Assembly: GCA_016648135.1 (NCBI GenBank)
Contig: JADDOH010023006.1
Location: 62,001-126,000 of the forward strand
Source of the DNA: Agrypnia vestita
Lineage: Eukaryota > Arthropoda > Insecta > Trichoptera > Phryganeidae
Length of the DNA: 64,000 nucleotides
Direction: 5' to 3'
The position numbers and the translations under genes were made by a program. Of the stretch, positions 34,907-46,130 are shown in pieces. Under the pieces are notes generated by a model that saw nothing but the letters and a program-made list of their open reading frames with translations, did not search any database and was not told the origin of the DNA. Within the stretch, counting starts at the first letter, position 1, and every line of letters begins with the position of its first letter.

Positions 34907-35129
34907 GTTTTCTTGTGTATTGGTGGTTTGACTCTGTCATTCCCCGGTGTTGTGTTAATGTGTGGGCTCCTGCATTGGACGAAGACCTGCCGGTCCTGTG
35001 CTTCCCTACCCGGATATCCAAATGTATTTTTTTTATATCGTCTCTTTCCCTGTTAAGGGGGTGTCTGTTTGACCTTACCCATCCACTGCCGCCACCGCGA
35101 AATTCGTCTACTATGTATTATTTTCTTCT

Positions 35130-35270
35130 TTTGTTATTACCTTTTCTTTGTTCTTGTATTATTTTTGTATTATTTTGTATTATTTCGTATTATTTTGTAT
35201 TATTATTTTTCTTATTTTGTTATTTTACCTTTTCTTTGTTCTTGAATTTATTTATGTATTTTTTTATGCA
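35130..35270 (+). repeat. TTTTGTATTA-type tandem repeat in the LINE 3' UTR
   Basis: Imperfect T-rich repeats (TTTTGTATTA, TTTCGTATTA, TTTTGTATTA) precede the AATAAA at about 35270. ORFs here are low-complexity artefacts. Confidence 0.7.
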
Positions 35271-35481
35271 ATAAAGACGTATCTAATGGTGTCGGTCTGT
35301 GAATGGTTTTGTTTTTGCGGCCGTGCCGCCTCGCACCGGTTTATACGACCCGTGCGGGGCAGCACGGTCTTGCATTGTAGCTAAAAAAATGTCAACCTGG
35401 AGACGAATGAGAAGGACCGATATGGGAGCTTTTGCTCATAAAACGGTCCTGGGTAAGCGGTGGGTACCATTCACCATTCAC

Positions 35482-37547
35482 AGCTCTACGAACAGCTGGA
35501 AGGCATGCTGGCGGATGGCGTGATAGAGGCCAGCAGGTCACCATACTGCTTCCCAGTGGTGATGGCCCCGAAGAAAGGGGACGACGAGTACAGGTTCTGC
35601 GTAGATTACCGGCGCCTCAACGACATCACTATTGGAGAGATATCGCCCCTGCCGGTGATCCACGAGACCTTGAAGGACCTCGGGACGGCCAAGGTATTCA
35701 CGACTCTGGACCTAAAGAAGGGATACTGGCAGGTACCCTTGGCCCCTGAATCGAAGCACCTGACAGCGTTCGCCACCCCGGATGGCGCGTGCTACCAATT
35801 CAGGGTGCTGCCTTTTGGCCTGAAGGGGAGCGCTGGGACGTTCCAGCGCCTAATGTGCCAGGAGGTCTTAGCCGGTTACCTCCGGGACTTCTGCCTGGTG
35901 TACATCGATGACATCATCGTCTACTCACCAGACCAACGGGCCAAGTTGACGAGGTGGGCCCTACTACTCCAGGAGTTCGATTTCTCCATTGAACACTGCC
36001 CGGGCAGGGAGAATCAGCTCCCGGACGCTCTCTCCCGCAACCCCGTGGATATACCAGTCGAGTTCCTCGAATCCGATGACACAGAACACATGACATATCC
36101 AGCGGCGAAGCGGGAGCAACCAGTAGCACAGGTTGCGCAACTGGAAGCGGAGGCAGAGCCTACGCCCAGTTCTACCTCGCCACATGGAGACGACGGCGAG
36201 GAAGAGGCGCCCAACCTCGCATTGGCGGAAGAAGTGAGGGAGCGGCAGCGAACCGACCCAGCCACGCAGCAGCGCGTCGGGCAGTTGAGGCGGATCCTGG
36301 CGCGCGCAGTGCCACCAGCGGGGGGGCACGACCGGAGGTACGCCAGGAGCTACGCTCTGATCGGGGCCTACCTGTGGAGAAGGAACGGAGGGCAGGGGAT
36401 GCAGCTCTACGTTCCGCACAGCCTGAAAGGCCGAGTGATGGCAGCCTACCACGATGATAGGGTGGCTGGCCACCCAGGCACCAGAGAGACCCTCAGGGCG
36501 ATCCGGAGGTACTACTACTGGCCCAACATGCAGGCGGATGTGGAAGGCCACGTGAGGGCCTGCTGGGTATGCGCGACGACGCGCGCACAACCGGTGCGCC
36601 CACCAGCCCAGCTAGGCAGTACCCAGGCTCGTAACCCGTTCGAGGTGGTGGCGGTGGACCTCATGGGACCATACCCAACGTCTACCCAGGGGAAAAGGTT
36701 TATACTGGTGGCGACCGACTTGTTCACCAGATGGGTGGAAGCCTTCCCGCTGCGCTCGAGCAAGGCCCCGCAGCTGGTACACCTGCTGGAGACCGAGGTG
36801 TTCCAGCGGTTCGGGTACCCGAAGGCGGTGGTCACGGACAACGGGACGCAGTTCGGACACCGTGTTTGGACTGCAGCCATAGAGCGTTGGCAATGTTTCC
36901 ACTGGACGACGGCGGTATACCATGCGCGCGCGAACGCGGCGGAGCGCCGAAACCAAAAAATTAAGAAGGGGCTGCGGGTATACCTGCAGGGCCAGGCCCA
37001 CGGTAGGTGGGACGAACACCTGCCCACGATACTAGGAGCTCTCCGCGGGCGGAGGAATGCAGCCACGGGAGTAACTCCGAGCCAGGCGCTATTGGGTTAC
37101 GACCTCCCACGACCGGGAGAGTGGGCGGTGCGCTCCCCTGAGGGACTGGTCCTGCCCACGGCAGAAGCATGGGATCGTACGCCTACGGACGAGGCGATAC
37201 GGGAGTCCCAGGACAGATACCGTACGGGATATGCGCCCCAGGAACGGGAGGCCGAGCGATATGAGACGGGGCAGGCCGTGCTCGTACGGGAGCACCCCCA
37301 GTCAAACGTGGCGGTTGGGTACCACGCAGGTTTTGCGGCCCGCTGGAGCGGCCCTCACCAGGTGCTGATGGCGATCGGACGCGGGCGGACGTACTGGGTG
37401 AATAAGCGGGGCAAGCCCGTGAAGGTCCACGCTGATCAGATGCGACCCGCACCGCCGCCAAATAACGAGGGGGCCGGGGGATCGAGCCCGCCGGCAGACG
37501 CACGCCTAAGGAACGAAAGTGGGACCGCAGGGGAGACCGCGGGCTGA
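35482..37547 (+). pseudogene. pol: RT (partial) and integrase of the gypsy element
   Basis: The open frame continues from the duplicated target site. RT fingers/palm are present: FCVDYRRLND, FTTLDLKKGYWQVPL, FQFRVLPFGL-like, and YIDDIIVYSPD (near 35900-35930). Directly after this comes RAKLTRWALLLQEFDF, which belongs to the end of RNase H, so roughly 270-290 residues (RT thumb and most of RNase H) are missing in frame. Integrase is full: zinc-binding H-X6-H and C-X2-C (ACWVCATTRA, ~36445-36580), catalytic D in AVDLMGP (~36655), D in TDNGTQFG (~36838), E in NAAERRNQK (~36940), and a C-terminal module with FAARWSGPHQV. It ends at TGA 37547. Confidence 0.9.
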
Positions 37548-38350
37548 TGCGCTCGGGAGTGGTCATGACAGCAGTATATTCCAATGTCCGTACCCGATAG
37601 GTAGCCGAGGCGACGACGTAGGCGTTATTTGTTTTTTTTTTATTGTTTCATAATTCTCCTTGTCCACAACCGGTCTCAGTGCGAGGCGCGTTAGTGCGGC
37701 GTGTGTTTTTTTTCTCGTATGTGTTGTGGCGCCGGAATATGCAGCGGGCGTAGAACAGAGTCCAGCAAGGCTAGAGCGCTGAATGCGGACGCAGGGATGA
37801 CGAAGTAGGACGAAGCGAGACGAGCGTGAGACGACGGAGGACCCAGGCAGCGGTCACGAGCACGGTTCCATCATCGGCAGGGCGCCGATATGGATGCATA
37901 AGGGGGAGACGACGAAGGATACCGCCGGAGCACAAGGGCGTGTTAGGCGAGGAAGGACCCGAAAGGGGGGTCGCGGGCGCGGACCCCATCGTCGGCAGGG
38001 CGCCGACATGGACCCGCCGGAGTGAAGTGAGAAAAAGAGCGAGGAGGGCTGCATAGGAAAACGCACACATACACACACGCACGCACGCAAGTAATAACCG
38101 GAAGGGAGATGAGTGACACCGGAAGCCAGAAGGCTGGAGATTTTTTTCCGTTTTCCCTGTTCCCCAATATAGTTTGATAACCCCTAGGTCAGGAGTCAGT
38201 CCGAGATATTTTTTTTGTTTTTGTCGCCTTGGCTCTTCGCGCGGAACGATAGGTTAGGTCGCTGGGCTAATGCTGAAAAGGGAGTGCTAGCGACCACCAA
38301 ACGCACATCAGGTGGCCTAATAATAACCGGTTCGCGTCAACTCGGGGGGG
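37548..38350 (+). other. 3' untranslated interior of the gypsy element
   Basis: There is no ORF of interest and no envelope gene. A degenerate duplicated block contains CGGCAGGGCGCCGAYATGGA at about 37874 and 37993 (spacing ~119 bp). The segment ends in a G run (38344-38350) that is the best polypurine-tract candidate before the 3' LTR. Confidence 0.65.
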
Positions 38351-38357
38351 TGCGTGT

Positions 38358-41300
38358 TGATGTACCGGAATATGACGCGAACCAGGTTATTAATTTTGTC
38401 CTAGGGCAATACCGAAATCAAAGCGCCCATGTTTCGAAGATCACGCGCCATGTGGTCACAGCCAGGGCAGCCCCGGCATGCTCGACCTTTTGTTCGAGGA
38501 CGAAATATGTGACCTATTGTTCAAAAAAATAACATTGCGACGGACGATCGCTCTTAGGATAGCCCGCCATAAAACACATGAAACAATGAATTAGAAAGTT
38601 AGGGTTGCCGAGGGCGTTGGGCATCGCCGAAGACATTAATAGTGCACGGCCTTTTGTTAGGATGGGCAATACGTTCGCAACCTTTTGTTCTTAAGTAACA
38701 TCTTGGAAGGGTAAAAACGGTAAACCTTTTCTTGCAGCGGGACGTATATCTCTAACCCCGATTAAACAATAGAAAGAACATCTTGGCCAAATGCGAACAC
38801 ATGGGACAACGGTTTAGAAAGCTGCGTTTGTTAGAGAAGTCGCCATTGTTTTGGGAAAGACATTTTTTTAGAAAAAACAAGATAATAATTCCGAAAGTCG
38901 TCGCAGTAAACTTACTATTGTCCTCGACAGACAATAGAGATGTTTTAGAAAGCGCTGACATACCGATCCCCCACATGGCGACAGTATCCGCGAGATGTAG
39001 GATCGTATAAATTATATTATTATTATAAGGGCGCGAGGATCCCGCAACGCACGACCAGGCGGTCATTATCAATAAAGATAACAGGGGTCAATCAATTAAG
39101 AAGGTAGAGGCCGAATTAGAAATTGAGGCAAAGTGGTGAATCATAATATCAATGTAATATGTACCTAATTAATGAGCAACTGATATGTTTAATTTAAGTA
39201 AGGTTTAGATAACCCAGGCCACCTCTGCAGGTGGATGTTACTCGTTTTATATGTAGTTTTCTCATTTATTCTGTATTCTATTGTTAAGTACCGAAATGAA
39301 CGGGACATTGCAATTTGAAATAATAACGAGATCATCCCGAATTAATCTAACTTGGAGCAAATAATAAAAAATGTATTGATCGTGACAAAAGGAAAAAAAA
39401 CTTGATTGTATTATTGCCGACGATGTTTGATATTGACGTAATATATAATATATAACGTGATAGAATATTATCTCGTGAAAAAATGTAACACGGTTGAAGA
39501 GATATAAGATTCCGATTTTTTAGTCTTTTGAAATCTGTCTGCAGAACGAATTTTAGCACACGGGGTTGAAACAAAATAGTTAATTAATTGCAAATAAGTA
39601 AATACTGTGTTGGAATAAACATTAATATTACTTTAGATTGAGGCTTTCATGTCTTATGTTTTCATATATTACATACACCTAGTTGAATAATGTTAATTTG
39701 TGAGTTTTAATTATTTTTAAGAATAATGTTAATTTGTCATTAGTTATTTAAGCTCCCAATATTGTGTTTTTTTTTATACAAATTTGTAGGTTGTAGGTAT
39801 ATAACCTATCTGTAAACATGCAATTATTGTTTTGATTACTCGTTTAAGCAATATAATTTGTCGGTCTATTTTTAAAATAGTTGTTTTAATCTAGTAATAA
39901 TAAAGCTCAAAATAATTCTTGTTTGGAAAATTTTCAATTGTCTGCCTGGTGGAATGTGGCTTATATAATTTTTTTTAGTGTTCTCTATTTTTATTCTTTT
40001 CTTATATTCTTATACCAGGGGTGGAAGAAAGCTGATTTGATAAGATAATGATTAGTATAATGAAAGTCCAAAAAAAATGTTTTGCATTCAATCCAGCTTA
40101 CATATTGAAGTAAGAATTTTCATTATTTAGGTGTAAATAATGTTACATTAATTAATTTACGCCAAGTTTTCTTAATTTTTCTTCTAGTAATAAGGTTTAA
40201 CATAATTTCTTGAAAAAAAATGTTTATCGAATTTGATTATGTTAGTATATGTAAGCATTCCTTTCGGGAAAGTGGCGTTGATGCAAATTCATGTACTTTG
40301 TAATCCCAAAAGAAATTACAAAGATGTATACAGAACATTAACATTAGGGGACCCGCTTGAAGCATGTATCCCATGTAAATAAGTTTTTATGTTAATTGAT
40401 TCACTAAGAAATGCCACGATGTCTGTATAATTTTAGCCCTTTGTTTTGTATCTCTATGTCACATATTGACAAATATGTTTGGTCCAACTAAGAAGTACGA
40501 TAGCTTGTTTTATTTAAGCTAAAATTAAAAATAAAACTAAGTATCAAGTACATGTTGTCATTGTTAAAAAAAAAAATTAAAAAGAAAAAGAAAGGAAGAG
40601 AATATGCGGAGTGGTAAATTTTAAATGTAAATGATAAGGATTGACCTGTAATGATGTAATGTATAAATAACGTTAAATCAATGTTAATGATAAGGATTGA
40701 CCTATAACGATGTAATGTATAAATAACGTTAAATATTGAGAGGCCTACTGTAAGGATCAAACCGACGACTTAATAATAAGATTAATATTGTAATGCATAC
40801 TCAAGGAATTTTACTGTGATCTAATGAAACCCTGCGTCAATCCCATGTAATTAGTCAATAATGGTAGAAATAACTGGTCGATAAAAATATGTCTGGCGTG
40901 TCGATTTAATTAAGTATGTATATGTAAGCAGTTTTATTTTTGGGTAATAAGTGTTGATGCGAATTTGTGTTTTCAATTTTCCGCCTTTGCCAATTTGTAC
41001 TGTAATATTTTCCTTAAGTTTAATTCATTTTGCAATGTGTTTTTGGTGACGGGATAGGGATATGAACAGTGAACAAAGCGTTCGTGAAATAACAAAGTGT
41101 TTAGGCCTACATACCAGAAAAGCATCGAGATTAGCCGCAAACTGGGAGAACAATAGGGGGCGGAACGGAGGCAACATTGGGTTCAGTAACCAATAGCGTC
41201 AATCGGGACCTAGGAGGGATCGAGAGAGACGAATGGACGACGGAGGCGGACATCAAAGGAGCCAATCGGCGGAAGACCAACTGGAGGCTTCCCCTCGACT

Positions 41301-42191
41301 CCCCGCGACCACACCCTGGGTCGCCGGGGAGAGAATATAAGGCGAAGCCGGCCGCCAAGAAAGCAGTTGAGTTGAGAGGAGTGATGAGTTGAAGTTAGAA
41401 GCAGGAGGTGGAGAAACCAGGAACTCTAGCCTGACCCGTAAAATCGGTCCGGCCGAATACCCTGGTAACTCTCGAAGAAAGTAAGTCCGAACGGTAGCGA
41501 CCACCGAATCGGCATCGCGACGCCAGAAACGACGTATCAGAAACCGCGACGCACAGTGTACCGCCGCGACGCCCAGTGACAAAAGAAGCGACGCCACGAC
41601 GCCGACGTCAGAAGCCGCCGACGTAGCCTGCACAGTCAGAGGACGACGCCGACGCCAGAAGCCGCCGCCCACCACGAAGCAGCACGAAGAAGACACCTGC
41701 CGAACTCTCCGAAACAGGTTACCCCGATCTAAAGACTTTTTCTCCGCCCACCTGGTTCTACCGAAGTGTTAATTTAATCTCGTCACCATCCATTTTAGCA
41801 GTAAGATCAGATTTTTTATGTGTTTTGTCTTTTTTCTTTCTTTGTTTATAATTTTGTCCTCTCCCTCTAAATTAGGGTTCATGTAATTTTTAATTTAGTA
41901 ACCACTTTGCTGCGTCGTATGTAAGTTAAGATTAATGTTTCATGTAAATTAATTTGCTACAGTGCCCAATATAGAAACTTGTAAAATTGCTTCGATTTTA
42001 TTATTTTTATATCCCTTCACCCGCCTCGAGATATCAGTGTCCTAGTCAGTCACCTGACGTTTTGATTGTACCTAGGGGAGGGCGTAACCGCCGGCATACG
42101 TAGATCTGAGATCTCCCGGCCGGTTTACCACACCGTGATTTTATATCACCTCTGACCCCTCAGACCTTACCCCCCCTACTCCGGTATATCA
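38358..42191 (+). repeat. 3' LTR of the gypsy element (~3.8 kb)
   Basis: It is collinear with the 5' LTR. It contains a ~318-bp block absent from the 5' LTR (about 38986-39303), an ~11-bp block near 38463, an ~18-bp block near 38599, and a 56-bp tandem duplication (40623-40734). It shares the TATA box (41336) and the CCGGTATATCA end. If the LTR starts right after the G run, it begins at 38351 (TGCGTGT). Confidence 0.9.
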
Positions 42192-42394
42192 ACATAATTC
42201 TATTATAGTTGACCCGGATGTCTCGTTATTCTACGCTGTGAGGGTGCCGACTTTGTTCTAAACCACAGATAAGTGCGCCAATCCTTTTGTCGCTTGCTTT
42301 TTGTGATTAGAGCGTTGGCGATTCTGACCTAAAGTCCAGGTAATTAATATTTAAAATGATAGCTTTCGTCGAAATATTTATTTATTTATATCAA

Positions 42395-42585
42395 CTTTTT
42401 TTGTGTGTAGTGCACTGGGAGCTGTTTTTAATATTAACTCATTTTCCTCTATAATTGAGTGTCCTGATTCCAAAAATGTCATAAAATAACCCAGCACGCA
42501 AATATTTAACGAGTAATTCCGTTTTAAAAATCGCAATTACTTTATTAGTAAGTTTGACAAATCAGCCATTTTATTTATACGATAC
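42395..42585 (+). repeat. Left arm of a 3.2 kb-span inverted repeat
   Basis: It shares GCACTGGGAGCT, GAGTGTCCTGATTCCAAAAA, AACGAGTAATTCC and AGTTTGACAAATCAGCCATT with the complement of 45398-45575, at roughly 75-80% identity. The TTAA-flanked transposon lies between the arms. Confidence 0.75.
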
Positions 42586-42719
42586 GTGAACTATAGACAA
42601 CGCGATATTTTATTCAAAGATAAAAGAGAATGGCTAAATTCAAGTTCATGGTCTCATTGCATATATAATAAAAATGGGTATTACACTACATTCCTGAACG
42701 TGTTAGTAACAAAATGAAA

Positions 42720-42900
42720 GATGTTTTAATTATTTTTTTATTTTTATTATTATGTTTTACGATTTATTATTAATTATTAATAATATAAATAATAATAATA
42801 AATAAAAATAATAATAATATAAATAATAATAAAAATAATTTTAAAAAAAATAATAAAATTAAAAATTATGTTTTAATAATAAGTAATAAATAAGTCATTA
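42720..42900. repeat. AT-only low-complexity (AAT/ATT)n tract
   Basis: Long runs of AATAAT/ATTATT with almost no G or C. Confidence 0.85.
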
Positions 42901-43059
42901 CATTTTAAAGTTTCGAAAAATGTACCGTATATTTTGACATTTCATAGGCAATATCTGAGGAAAAATGTGTAAATCACAGACAATGTATAAGTTTATGTTT
43001 ATAGACGAAAGAAATATTATGATGAATATTGAACGTAGGCACTTTTTGTAATCTATTAA

Positions 43060-44622
43060 GGGGGTATTCTAGTCTAGAGCCACGAATTTCGGGCGTTTTT
43101 TTGAGCTTTATAAAAAAGAAACAAATAAAATTTTTGATTTACATTTTTTTATGATTCGTTTATTTATATTTTATGAATACATCAAAAATAAAAAAATAAT
43201 AAAAAATCAAAACACAAAAAGTTATCGGAGTCCAAAAAAAGGGATGTCCTGGCGGACATGGTTCCAACCCTTGTGGTCATCTGAAACAAAAAATTCTAAA
43301 GGATTCTTAATAAGAAAAGATGCCGCTATCGCCCCTACCTCGGAGAAATAAAATTTTTTTTTTGGATGGCGGCTGTTTGAAATTAAAACGCCTTTTTTAT
43401 CGTTTTTTTTTTCAACAGTAAATTTTTTTTTTAATAGTAAAAATAAAAATTTCGACTTTATTCTCATAGGGGCTATAGAGAGATGTATAGAGAAGGTTCA
43501 CACAAAAATTTAAATAAATCTGTTTAGTAGAACTTGAGATATCATGTCCGCCAACTTGAAAAATGTAATTTCTAGAAAAACGCATTTAAAGTTTTGAGTA
43601 AAGTTTCAGTACAGTATACTTGCATATTTTTAATCGGCGATTCTTGATTCATACAATGAACCTTTCTCCACATCAAAATGTTCATTTTCTGAAGTTCTTT
43701 CTTGTAGACGAGCTGCATCCGAAGCTCGGATTTCAGAGCGTTCGATCTGAACTTCGTCCCGTTTCCCAGCGAACGCAAGGGTTTCTGGACCAATCGTGAT
43801 TCCCATAACGTTTAGTTTTTTAGAATGGATATAAAACCTTCAATGAAAATACTAACAGCGAGAAAAATATCAATTTCAATGGTCCGCGTTCCTGCATTAT
43901 GTGTTTCAGAGCAAAAGTCCAAATAAAAGAATTCAACGATTTTTATATTTTGTCGTATAACGAAAATGATATATTTTGCTTACATGTAGAACACAGAATT
44001 AATAATGAAAGAGATGTAAAAATAGATAAAAATTCTAAAATGCAATAGCTGTAATTTTTTTCTATTATAACTTCTTCGTTACCCGATCTTTTCAATTTTG
44101 CTGCGAATGCACTAGTGAAACTTATTCCTTCTCCTACAGTGTGTTGATTACCACTAAATTGTCTTTTCGTCTTTCTATATTCACGCTTAGCACCATATGT
44201 ATTTTGAACTTTTTTTATCCATTTTACACGAAAACTATAATATTGACTCAAAATGTTTGTAAAATATTCGCAGAGAACGCACGTCAATGATGTTTAAAGA
44301 TTGACTCGATACTAACCTGAACTAAATAGTAGAACGAAAAGATTTCAAAAAAAATACGTTAATATGACCATCAGTTAAATATACATTATTTAGGTACAGT
44401 ATATAAGAAAGGTTTTATCCATCCGCAGGTGGTCGGCAACGTCGCCACCTGTATTGTTCGATTTGTTCCGGTTACTTGGCGCGCCATCGAAATCGCTGTA
44501 TCTCGGTAAATAATTAGAATTTTGAAAAATTCATTTGAGAACATAATTCTGAATGTCTATACTTACGAAATATACAAAAAAAAAATTTTTGATTTTTTAA
44601 ATTTCTAGACTAGAATACCCCC
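43060..44622. mobile_element. TTAA-flanked DNA transposon (piggyBac-like), non-autonomous
   Basis: A 1,563-bp element whose ends are perfect 19-bp inverted repeats (GGGGGTATTCTAGTCTAGA at 43060-43078; complement at 44604-44622), each bordered by TTAA (43056-43059 and 44623-44626). TTAA targeting is the hallmark of piggyBac, although its usual ends begin CCC. No transposase ORF remains. Short ORFs such as 43151-43351 (with MSWRTWFQPLWSSETKNSKG) read as protein-like, but I recognise no family. The perfect ends suggest a fairly recent insertion. Confidence 0.82.
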
Positions 44623-44874
44623 TTAATAGGCTCGATTTTAAGACTAAGAAAATAATGAGGATGAATAAAGTTAAGAAGATGAAAGTGATTAATTTTATTT
44701 TGAATTGGGGAGTGTCTAATAATTTTATTTCTTTGGGAAATGGTGAAATTTTGATGCTTTTTTATTATTATTTTTTAAATGAAATCAAATAATTTATAGA
44801 TTTTTAATTATTTTTCTATATTTTTACTGTTTGCGTGAATATTTGGTGCTGCCATGAAAAACAAAATTTAGATT

Positions 44875-45215
44875 GAATAATTTATTTATTTATTTATTCA
44901 TACGCCAATCGGCTATATACATTGATTTTACAAAAATAATAGACTTAAATGAATGGATTAGAAAAATTGCACATATATAAAAAAACAATACTAGCATAGT
45001 AACAACATGGTATAATCATATAGGGTTGAGGGTATTTTTAATACTGTGATAACAATCTTTTTGCCGCTGATGAGAATGAGACGTATGATTCATCGAAGAA
45101 GTTGATATCAACACAGTGGCTATTCACCAGATTGGCAATCCTATTTCTTGGGCCATTGTACACGTAACTTTTTGTGGATTTAGTGGTTTCTAACAATCTA
45201 CGAATAATATTTATT
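44875..45215 (-). mobile_element. LINE 3' end fragment (tentative)
   Basis: On the minus strand a short frame (SYVYNGPRNRIANLVNSHC, later YVSFSSAAKRLL) is followed by AT-rich UTR and a tail of AATAAATAAATAAATT. A protein C-terminus, UTR and short-repeat tail is how CR1/L2-type LINEs end, but the protein match is weak. Confidence 0.4.
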
Positions 45216-45397
45216 ATTACTTATGATTTGCGTTTTTTCTTCTATTCACCTTTTTAAATGGTTCTAAAAGTAATAATTGACATTCGTAAAAGTAATAATC
45301 GACGTTAAATAATTGACACAGGATAGTGAATGGTCCACTTTATATTTCTTTATCTATGATTTCAATACTTATCCATAGATACGAGTAAAAATTCTAA

Positions 45398-45575
45398 TGA
45401 AATGGCTGATTTGTCAAACTTACTAAGGAAATCATTACGATTTTTAAATTGGAATTACTCGTTATATATTTGCGTGCGGGGTAATTTTTGACATTTTTGG
45501 AATCAGGACACTCAAGGTACCGGAAAATGTGTGAATATTGAAAAAAGCTCCCAGTCCTACATTGTGCACTTTTCC
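45398..45575 (-). repeat. Right arm of the inverted repeat
   Basis: It is the inverted partner of 42395-42585 (see that entry). A further minus-strand extension (GTGCACAATGTAGGACTGGG) partly matches sequence left of the other arm. The minus-strand ORF here is incidental. Confidence 0.75.
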
Positions 45576-46130
45576 CTTTTTGCCCAATCAAGGCCTTCCA
45601 CTCATTTCAGCTGAGAGTACTTCTCTACCCATCCCCACTCATAGTACTGAATTCTTCAGTTCCTGATTCTTTTTTCAGTTGGCTAGGCTGCAGAATTGAC
45701 TACTTATAGACATCAAATCATCAGATACCACAATATTCTTCAGAAACAGCCTAAAGCAATTTCATAAAATCTAGTTTAATTCTTGTTTGTCCCCGTCATC
45801 TCCTCATAAAAGTAATACTCCTATATTGCTAATGCCCATAAGTGGAGGTGTCACGGACTAAGCGGGGCAGAAAATGCTACTTTTATCTCATTGCTGTCAC
45901 TTGAACTGTTGTGCGTAAGCGTCGTAACTCGCATTTATCCCATGTGGCGGCGCTGATTAGATATAATTTTTTTTTCTAGATATATTATACGTTGTGGATG
46001 GAATCGATAAGGACAGTGAGCCCATAAAACTCCCAAAGACCTCCATGCCTACTTTCCCTATAAAATCACTTAAGGAATCCACAAGGGTCGTCATAAATTA
46101 AAACAACCTCTGTTACGCGCAGGTGCGGGT

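Larger units (their letters stand above)
34349..35481 (+). mobile_element. R1-clade LINE, 5'-truncated, inserted in gypsy pol
   Basis: A 1,133-bp insert flanked by the perfect 12-bp duplication. The 5' part codes the C-terminal end of an R1-type ORF2 (34349-34906). The 3' UTR has a run of TTTTGTATTA-type repeats (35130-35270), an AATAAA at 35270, a GC-rich block (GCGGCCGTGCCGCC) and the conserved 3' end (ATGTCAACCTGGAGACG ... AAACGGTCCTGGGTAAG). It terminates in a short (ACCATTC)n-type tail. Related 3' ends lie at 16862-17030 and 50750-50900. Confidence 0.9.
27741..42191 (+). mobile_element. Ty3/gypsy LTR retrotransposon with very long LTRs, defective
   Basis: A 14.45 kb element: 5' LTR 27741-31237, primer-binding site at 31240, gag 32342-33349, protease from 33460, RT/integrase 35482-37547, G-run polypurine-like tract about 38344-38350, and 3' LTR 38351/38358-42191. 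The order protease, RT, integrase and the motifs VDYRRLN and YIDDI place it in Ty3/gypsy. The interior is GC-rich and contrasts sharply with the AT-rich host. There is no envelope gene. Two lesions kill pol: an in-frame deletion removing the RT thumb and most of RNase H, and an R1-clade LINE inserted at 34349-35481. Flanks (TATTT on the left, ACATA on the right) do not form a target duplication. Confidence 0.93.

Noticed and set aside
34840..35384. Hydrophobic ORFs (F/Y/L-rich) as membrane proteins
   Set aside because: They are translations of the T-rich tandem repeat in the LINE 3' UTR.
37548..38350. An envelope gene that would make the element an errantivirus-like retrovirus
   Set aside because: No long ORF, signal peptide or membrane anchor lies between integrase and the 3' LTR.
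42720..42900. Replication origin or matrix-attachment region from the AT-only tract
   Set aside because: AT richness alone is no evidence; it reads as simple-sequence DNA.
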